Below, one piece after another: positions 58,386 to 64,000 of a stretch of DNA of 64,000 nt. Every line of letters begins with the position of its first letter. The first letter of the stretch is position 1. Origin of the DNA: Polytrichum commune. Its lineage: Eukaryota; Streptophyta; Polytrichopsida; Polytrichales; Polytrichaceae. The position numbers were made by a program, and so were the translations under genes. The notes beneath the pieces were generated by a model. That model saw only the letters and a list, made by a program, of their open reading frames with translations. It was not told the origin of the DNA and did not search any database. The stretch spans positions 49,037,169 to 49,101,168 of the forward strand of contig OX485806.1 in assembly GCA_950295325.1 (NCBI GenBank). The letters run 5' to 3'.

Positions 58386-59792
58386 ATGGCATGCATTAAC
58401 ATGTCCCTTGCAATTATGCACATGTACACAACAACATCCGAGGCAAGCAGAACACAACTTTCATACAAAAAACGCTCAAAAAGATGGACCGAAGACCATG
58501 GTGTGCACGCGGCACCCAACCCTTTTGCAAGGCATGCGCCCGAGGAGGACGAGCTGGAGCACCCTCATACCAAAGAGCTATTTGATCTGCTTGCTTGGCA
58601 CGTCCATGTGTTGGATGCCAAGTGGTATGTCAAACCACGCTCCACATGCTGGTTTGAAGAGTACTTGTTCAACATTTACACTCCCGACATGTTCTACGAC
58701 ATTTTGCGAATGCGAAGGAGAACATTTGACCGTTTGGTGCACGACCTGCGCCCATTCATTGAAGGACAACATACCCATTGGCGACAACCTGTTGGAGTAG
58801 AGAAAAAAGTTGTTGTCACACTATTCAAGCTAATGCATGGTGTTTCAATACCTCTAGTTGCCGACAAGGCAGCCATAGGCAAATCCACCGTGCACCAAAT
58901 CTTGAGGCAGGTTTGCTCCGCCATAAGCAACAATTTTGGCCACCTAATTGCTTGGCCGGCCGGACGGAGGTTGGCGAGAGTGACATCCGCGTTCCAATCC
59001 AAGCAATGGTTCCCGAACTGTATCGGAGCCATTGATGGATCCCATGTGTATATTCAAGCGCCGCCCAACAGTATTGTCGCGGCCGACCACCGCAACCGGA
59101 ACAAATCGTTCTCTATTTTATTGCAGGGCGTGGTGGATTCCAAATGCCCCTTCACATCAGTTAACATAGGGCAGCCAGGGAGTTTGCACGACAGCGCACA
59201 CTTCAAGTCATCTGAGCTATATCGTAAGGTGGAGGATGGAATTATGGGAGGATTCCATGACGACCCACTAACATGGCCGGCGGGACTCCCTTTTCCGCCC
59301 TACATTGTCGCAGACCGCGGGTACCCTCTCTTGAGCTGGTGCATAACACCTTTCAAGACGGGACCCATGGGGACACCTCTCACGCAGGAGGAAGCATGGT
59401 TCAATCGCAAGCATTCTTCAACCCGTATGAGCGTTGAACGGGGGTTTGGGATACTCAAAGCAAGATTCAAGGAAATTGGGTCCAAAACCTCTCTCAAACT
59501 AGAATTCTTACCCACCGTGGTGCATTCATGTTGCGTGTTGCACAACATCCTGCTTGCGAGCAAGGATCGTACTCTAGACCAAATTCTAATGGACTGCCAT
59601 TTGCCGTCAATGGATGTCAACGACACCGCCCGTGCTCAAGAGGACGAAGCTTTCCACCCTCCAAGGCCAATGGGCCTTGTGAGCGAGGAAAGAGCGTTGT
59701 TGGAAGGGAAGATGGCGAGGGAGGACATTCTAGACTACCTTGTGCGCATCCAAAATGCTGATCACGTTGCTAGGCATCCACAAAGAACATGA
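58386..59792 (+). CDS. PIF/Harbinger DDE transposase
   Basis: Cut-and-paste transposase of the DDE_Tnp_4 family, acting in the nucleus with its Myb-like partner. From the Met at 58386 it has 468 residues, close to family size. The frame is open further upstream to 58089, but that part is Pro-rich and unconserved. It has an N-terminal helix-turn-helix-like part (MFYDILRMRRRTFDRLV, AIGKSTVHQILRQVC). The catalytic core follows: IGAIDGSHVYIQAP (first Asp), FTSVNIGQPGSLHDSAHF (second Asp in HDS), YIVADRGYPLLSWCITPF and SVERGFGILKARFKEI (Glu). There are no stops or frameshifts, so it may be functional. The last 23 bp overlap the end of the opposing Myb-like gene. Confidence 0.9.
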   Translation: MACINMSLAIMHMYTTTSEASRTQLSYKKRSKRWTEDHGVHAAPNPFARHAPEEDELEHPHTKELFDLLAWHVHVLDAKWYVKPRSTCWFEEYLFNIYTPDMFYDILRMRRRTFDRLVHDLRPFIEGQHTHWRQPVGVEKKVVVTLFKLMHGVSIPLVADKAAIGKSTVHQILRQVCSAISNNFGHLIAWPAGRRLARVTSAFQSKQWFPNCIGAIDGSHVYIQAPPNSIVAADHRNRNKSFSILLQGVVDSKCPFTSVNIGQPGSLHDSAHFKSSELYRKVEDGIMGGFHDDPLTWPAGLPFPPYIVADRGYPLLSWCITPFKTGPMGTPLTQEEAWFNRKHSSTRMSVERGFGILKARFKEIGSKTSLKLEFLPTVVHSCCVLHNILLASKDRTLDQILMDCHLPSMDVNDTARAQEDEAFHPPRPMGLVSEERALLEGKMAREDILDYLVRIQNADHVARHPQRT

Positions 59793-60921
59793 CAATAAAG
59801 AAAAATGAAATTGCGAGAGGTAGAGATTGAACACTGAACCTTGTAAGGGCATCCATGGAGGACGCCATCATGAGCAAGGCGGTCGTCATGTTCCCCAAAT
59901 TTTTTGTTCTTTCCGCTTCCAACTCATAAAGTTTTTGCTCCATGCTGAAAGTCTCCGCGTCCTTCTTTGCTAACCTGGCCTCCCGGGCTGTGTCGAATGC
60001 CATTACATCAGTCCTCCACACGCGCTTGTCCTTATCCTGCGCCTCCACACGTGAAAGGTATTCACAGTTGAATTCCTTAACAAAATCCACCAAGTTGTCA
60101 GTGCCGGAAGATTTTCGCTTCCGGCCCGTCGAGCCGGGTGTCTCATCGCCGGGTGTTGTCGGCGTCGCAGTGCTGGGTGTGGTGCTTGCGCTTGCAGTGG
60201 GACTACATGCTGGAACACAGCTGGGAGTGAGTGCAGCAGGTGGGCTGCGGCCAAAAAAATTCCTCAACGGTGCAGCTGGGCGATCGGAGTCCACGACATC
60301 CACTGGTTTACCAAAAATCTGCCGTTTCCCGACAAAGGTCTCCATTTCTGCATACATGAATTCCGTGAATTCCAGTGGCATCTTCCTGGTTCTAGACAAC
60401 TCCTTCTTCTCTTCTCTGCTCATGCCCCACCAATTGGCAGACCCCGAGCCTTCAATGTAATCCTTTAATTTTTTGTACTCCTTTATCAGCCCATCCCACT
60501 TGTTTGTAATCTGGTCTGCATCCCGCGCACGGAAACCAGGCACGCCCATGCAACCCGCCAAAACAACTTTCCATGCCGTGCTCCCATATACAAATTTCGC
60601 AAGTGAAGGTCTATTACAATTGTGCCTCCCATCCCACTCAATACGTTTCTGACCTATGAGGACGAGCATCTCGGACTCCGTCCAATTGGGACCCCGTGCC
60701 TTGTGAGGAAGCCCAGCCTGCGTTTGCGACGGAGCAGAGGACGCTCGACCACCAGACGACCCAGCACGGCTACGTCCACCCCTTCGTGTGGCTGCAGGTG
60801 TCGAGCAAACGGGCAACTGGGTGTCTAGGAAATCAGAGCCAAACTCGACGTTTGCATCTTCAAGCTGTTGACTCCCTGGAAAAGGCGAAGTATCACCCAA
60901 GTCCACAAAGTCCTCCATCAC
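59770..60921 (-). CDS. Harbinger Myb/SANT-like DNA-binding protein
   Basis: 383-residue minus-strand ORF, intact, encoding the accessory protein that PIF/Harbinger elements use to bind their ends and import the transposase. A trihelix/Myb-like domain covers roughly residues 75-180 (PNWTESEMLVLIGQKRIEWD, TAWKVVLAGC, ADQITNKWDGLIKEYKKLKD, YIEGSGSANWWGMSREEKKE). It is followed by a Ser/Thr/Pro-rich linker and a C-terminal helical region (DKDKRVWRTDVMAFDTAREA, ETFSMEQKLYELEAERTK) likely to be a coiled coil. It is convergent with the transposase and overlaps it by 23 bp at the 3' ends. Confidence 0.85.
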   Translation of the reverse strand: MMEDFVDLGDTSPFPGSQQLEDANVEFGSDFLDTQLPVCSTPAATRRGGRSRAGSSGGRASSAPSQTQAGLPHKARGPNWTESEMLVLIGQKRIEWDGRHNCNRPSLAKFVYGSTAWKVVLAGCMGVPGFRARDADQITNKWDGLIKEYKKLKDYIEGSGSANWWGMSREEKKELSRTRKMPLEFTEFMYAEMETFVGKRQIFGKPVDVVDSDRPAAPLRNFFGRSPPAALTPSCVPACSPTASASTTPSTATPTTPGDETPGSTGRKRKSSGTDNLVDFVKEFNCEYLSRVEAQDKDKRVWRTDVMAFDTAREARLAKKDAETFSMEQKLYELEAERTKNLGNMTTALLMMASSMDALTRFSVQSLPLAISFFFIVMFFVDA

Positions 60922-62394
60922 TCCTGAACCACCCCTTCACACACAGAGAAGACAATCAGTGCTCGCACACAAAAGGTCAATGAAGAACATACATTGCCGG
61001 AGAAACGGCAGAGTCGACAACGCACACACAGAGGCAGTAGACATGACAGCAACTAAACATCGAACAGGAAATTCGGCCATCAACAGAAATCACGACACAT
61101 CAAAAATGCAACATACCTGCATAGCGAAGCTTCACAACAATAGAAGCAACGGCAAGAACGGGTGCATGCACCAGTTGAGAGGTATCAAAAAACCCGATGC
61201 GCACGAAGGGCTTCAGCACCAACTGATGTTGACTTTGATTGCAAGCGCGACAACACCGTGAAGCTCATCATATTCGAAGCGTGCACATGTGTGCCTGTCA
61301 ATCTGGTGCACATGGAATTTGCGTTGCAAAGGTCAGCTGCAAATGTCGGCCAATGCGAGACATCGCCAGCAAAGGCAGGGAAATTGTCAGCAGGCCCTGA
61401 ACAAGCAGGCGGTGCGCACCAGCTGGTGGCATGGGGTCAATTGCGGAAACCAGATTTCAACATCGGCAAGGCACACAACAATTGCAGGGAAAAGGAAATC
61501 CCGCGACAACAGCCAGGGGCAGATGTGCCGAAGGCCTCACAACACACCCCGTAAGCACATACAAGCAACAACCCCATTGTGGGTGCACCAACCCACCCCA
61601 CAAATTCTGGCCTAAAGCCTAAACCCTAAAGAAAACAGCGCATTTGATGCCACAGGAGAGACAACGACAGTGCACATGAAGGCCATTATTTTGGGAGTGG
61701 GCCTTGACCAAGCTTGTACAGGGAGGGAAAGCCCTCACACCACCAGCACATAACCGCTAAATCGCGCAATGCGGACACACGCGCAATCCCGACACATCAA
61801 CAATGCAAGCGGAGGTCCATGGCGAAAAAAACGACGCACTTACCAGATGGAATCGCCCAGGAGTCTTCGAAGCACGCCGGTGCAGTGATGCGATCGCAAA
61901 AACTCCCGCCAAAACGCTCGAAATCGAAAACGTCCTCCAAAGCACACACAGACACCTGTCCGTGTGCATCCACAAAGTCGACAATCTCCAAACCGGGACG
62001 ACCAACGGGCATGGCGCTCCGGGGGCACAGAGATGTGCGTGGAATCGGGTGGGGCTCCAGGCGAAGTGAGCTCCGGACACAGGTGCAAACCCTGGGGAGC
62101 CCAGGCGTGCGGAGCACGACCCCGTCAACACAAACAGGGCGGTGGCCGACAATATCTGTTAACGAAAACGCGTTTTCATCCATTGTCGCCCCTAACGTTG
62201 GTTTTGAGCAACGGTTGAAAACCCTTCATTCTGTGGGTTTGGCTCCGTTTGCTTACACGGCAGATGGCCCCCGCCTACCTCTGACACACCTACATGCGGC
62301 ATGGTCTGTAACCAGTGGATGCGACCCCCGTTAACTCTGAAACGCCAGCCACGGGACCAATACCGGGTTGTACACCCCTGGTGCGGCCCCCCCC
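60922..62394. other. Right flank of the Harbinger element
   Basis: Upstream region of the Myb-like gene up to the element end. Open frames on both strands (61714-62334 plus, 61757-62152 minus) overlap each other and match nothing I know. It probably includes the promoter of the Myb-like gene. Confidence 0.4.
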
Positions 62395-62397
62395 TAA
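62395..62397. other. Target-site duplication TAA, right
   Basis: Partner of 55484-55486. Confidence 0.75.
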
Positions 62398-62673
62398 GAC
62401 TTCCAAATGTTTGGTGTTGTGTTCCACTTTCTTGGTCACCGTTATAACACGGGTAGTCCCATTACCTTTGATTATTACCAAATTCATACCCCAATCATGT
62501 AATAATTTGGCATTTTTTAACATTGTTACCAAATTTGTCTCATTAACATGGAACACAAAGCACTTACCACACCATTCTTCATCACTATGAATGTCATGAT
62601 GTAGAGGGTCCCATGGATGTTAATTCCAACATTCTCCACCTATCCTTAGTGGTAGTCTGGTCTGCCATACTTA

Positions 62674-63168
62674 GGGGCGGTTTACACTATGGACCATGAA
62701 GTCGTCCCACGTAAGAGGCCTATTTTGCGTGGGACGACTTCATGGGACGACTTCCATGGTCCGAGTTACTAAAATATTATTTTTCATGGTTCGTGGGCCC
62801 TTCACTAGGTGTAAACCAAATGTGGACCATGAAGAATGACCATGCACCAAAAAGTGGAGTCATTAACTAAGTTGGAAAAAAAATCATTAAAAAAATCCAA
62901 AAAATCATTAAAACGGTATTTTTCTGACATGGGCCCTTGCTATTTTTCCTAGACCACCTCTTTTGCTTGTCCCAACGGAAAACCCGTTGGACCATGGCAG
63001 TGGATAGAGTAGGCTTAAAAAAACAAATTTGTGGATTTCAACCTCCGTGGTCACTCTGCCATTTTTTCCTTGGTGTAAACCCAAGTCGTCCCGGGACGAC
63101 TTCAACGTCCAATCACATCGCTTAGACGGCCGTGGGATGACTTCATGGTCCATAGTGTAAACCGCCCC
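62674..63168. mobile_element. Tourist-like (PIF/Harbinger) MITE with 38-bp terminal inverted repeats
   Basis: 495 bp, flanked by TTA at 62671-62673 and 63169-63171. The terminal inverted repeats start GGGGCGGTTTACACTATGG and match over 38 nt with one mismatch (31st position). No coding capacity. The terminal sequence differs from that of the 6.9-kb Harbinger next door, so that element is not its obvious parent. Confidence 0.9.
63083..63102. repeat. 20-bp palindrome inside the MITE
   Basis: AAGTCGTCCCGGGACGACTT, perfectly self-complementary. GTCGTCCC also occurs near both MITE ends and in an internal foldback at 62699-62760. Confidence 0.9.
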
Positions 63169-63420
63169 TTAAGTTATCGGGTGTTGGCTTTGGGGACAAA
63201 AACCCTAATTCTGCCTAAGGTCTTTTGTGATGATATTGATATTGGATCCCCCATCCAACAATACACCCTCTACCGTCTTTTTTCCTATCTGCAATAAAAA
63301 CTACTTCCATTTGAGGATCAATGCTTACTGTAACTACTATCTCTTCTAGAATCATGAACGCACCTTTTTAACTGATTTGACTTGGTTTACGTGCAATCAG
63401 GTTTTGCATAAGGACTGGGG

Positions 63421-64000
63421 CTAGTTGCATTAGTAGTTTAAGAATAAAAATATACTTATTGTCAAGAACTTGTGAGCCTATATCAATCAATGGCCGGGGA
63501 TTCATGGCACTCAAGTAAAGTTATCTGGTAACAAAAATCGGATGAGTCCATCAAAGAAGCTCGGATGGAGCTTACTTTAGTGAAACGCCTCCGAGTTGGC
63601 ATGTAAGACCTATTTTCTCCCTCATAGCTATTGTGAATTATTATTTATTTTGTAAATATCAATTAGTTGGCAAGGGACAATAATGTGGCTTTGGATGCCC
63701 TAAGCCTATTTTCTAACATCCCATGAGTTGTTTCCAAGGCCATGATGTGGCTTTGAATTCCACATGGTTATTTTAATAAATATCATAAGATATCAACGTG
63801 TACAATATATAATTATGACTTGTTGTCATAGACATATTTTTGTTCATAATTCATTTATTTTGCATGGGTGTGATTGCTCAAACAATTGTAATATGTCAAA
63901 ATAATATATATATCACCTTATGGTAAATTGGTGAACTAAAAAAAATAATTCAATAATATATATATATAAGGACATTTATTTTAAAATAATTAATATACAC
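63421..64000. other. No gene recognised
   Basis: AT-rich sequence with TATATA runs at 63906-63966. It may contain further upstream parts of gypsy-3 near 63421-63520, but I cannot support them. Confidence 0.35.

Larger units (their letters stand above)
55487..62394. mobile_element. PIF/Harbinger DNA transposon, apparently intact
   Basis: About 6.9 kb, clearly GC-richer than the surroundings, flanked by TAA on both sides (the 3-bp TWA target typical of PIF/Harbinger). The ends are G-rich: GGGGGTGCTGGGCC on the left, and on the right the reverse complement starts GGGGGGGGCCGCACC. The terminal inverted repeat beyond the G run is weak. It holds the two expected genes, a DDE transposase (plus) and a Myb/SANT-like protein (minus), both uninterrupted and convergent. 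Boundaries are supported because deleting it with one TAA restores the gypsy-3 reading frame exactly. Confidence 0.85.
54870..63420 (-). mobile_element. Ty3/gypsy retrotransposon 3, fragment split by two insertions
   Basis: Minus-strand pieces form one gypsy protease-to-RT region. 63420-63169: text leading to LLDGGSNINIITKDLR (retropepsin active site). 62673-62395: MADQTTTK, then HDWGMNLVIIKGNGTTRV. 55486-54870: LVCYAFQEGVTDELEDTLL and then the start of RT (MNPNYTAIVRQNLNKLLAAG, GFIKPIEETA). The pieces are separated by a MITE and a Harbinger element. Several stops and a frame change at the protease active site show that it was decayed. Its LTRs are not identified. Confidence 0.8.

Noticed and set aside
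61714-62334. 206-codon plus-strand open frame near the Harbinger right end
   Set aside because: Overlaps minus-strand frames of similar length, has no domain and reaches nearly to the element terminus. Probably composition.
1-64000. CRISPR arrays, bacterial operons or rRNA genes
   Set aside because: No regularly spaced repeats, no ribosomal sequence and only eukaryotic gene and transposon features were seen.

Overview
The window is nuclear DNA of a streptophyte, most likely a land plant outside the flowering plants. It is dominated by transposable elements and holds one host gene that I can assemble. The evidence for a plant is a five-exon plant-style DNA-3-methyladenine glycosylase gene, CACTA elements of the TNP2/DUF4218/DUF4216 type, PIF/Harbinger with its Myb-like partner, several Ty3/gypsy lineages and stop codons whose pattern fits CG and CHG methylation decay. 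A transposase-like family at 22.9-24.8 kb, which I associate from memory with seed-free plants, and a DNMT3/DRM-like methyltransferase inside a retrotransposon point to a bryophyte, lycophyte, fern or streptophyte alga. This placement is inference.

Layout. 0.3-6 kb: decayed CACTA-type material and dispersed repeats. 7.6-15.4 kb: a broken Tat/Athila-like Ty3/gypsy element (minus strand) and a LINE tail with RNase H (minus), bounded by a 56-58 bp direct repeat. 15.4-19.5 kb: repeats, GACTAGT clusters and a 24-nt palindrome. 19.6-22.5 kb: decayed CACTA transposase (plus). 22.9-24.8 kb: decayed MULE-like transposase (plus). 26 kb: gypsy RNase H fragment. 28.8-32.1 kb: the host glycosylase gene. 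34.6-40.4 kb: a Ty3/gypsy element (minus) whose polyprotein starts with a C5 DNA methyltransferase and has no recognisable gag or protease. 41.2-42.8 kb: a possible non-autonomous CACTA element containing a tRNA-derived SINE and an AT-rich array. 43.6-45 kb: hAT-like remnant (minus). 45-53.7 kb: nothing recognised. 54.9-63.4 kb: a third gypsy remnant (minus), split by a complete, apparently intact 6.9-kb PIF/Harbinger element and by a 495-bp Tourist-like MITE. Both insertions lie in TTA sites, and removing each with one TTA copy rejoins the gypsy reading frame.

The most notable item is the methyltransferase retrotransposon. Its coding frame of about 4.4 kb has no frameshift. It is interrupted by six stops, all TAG or TGA, each explicable by one C-to-T change at CAG or CGA. 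Its two LTR copies also differ mainly by transitions. An element that carries a DNA methyltransferase therefore seems to have been silenced and decayed through cytosine methylation.
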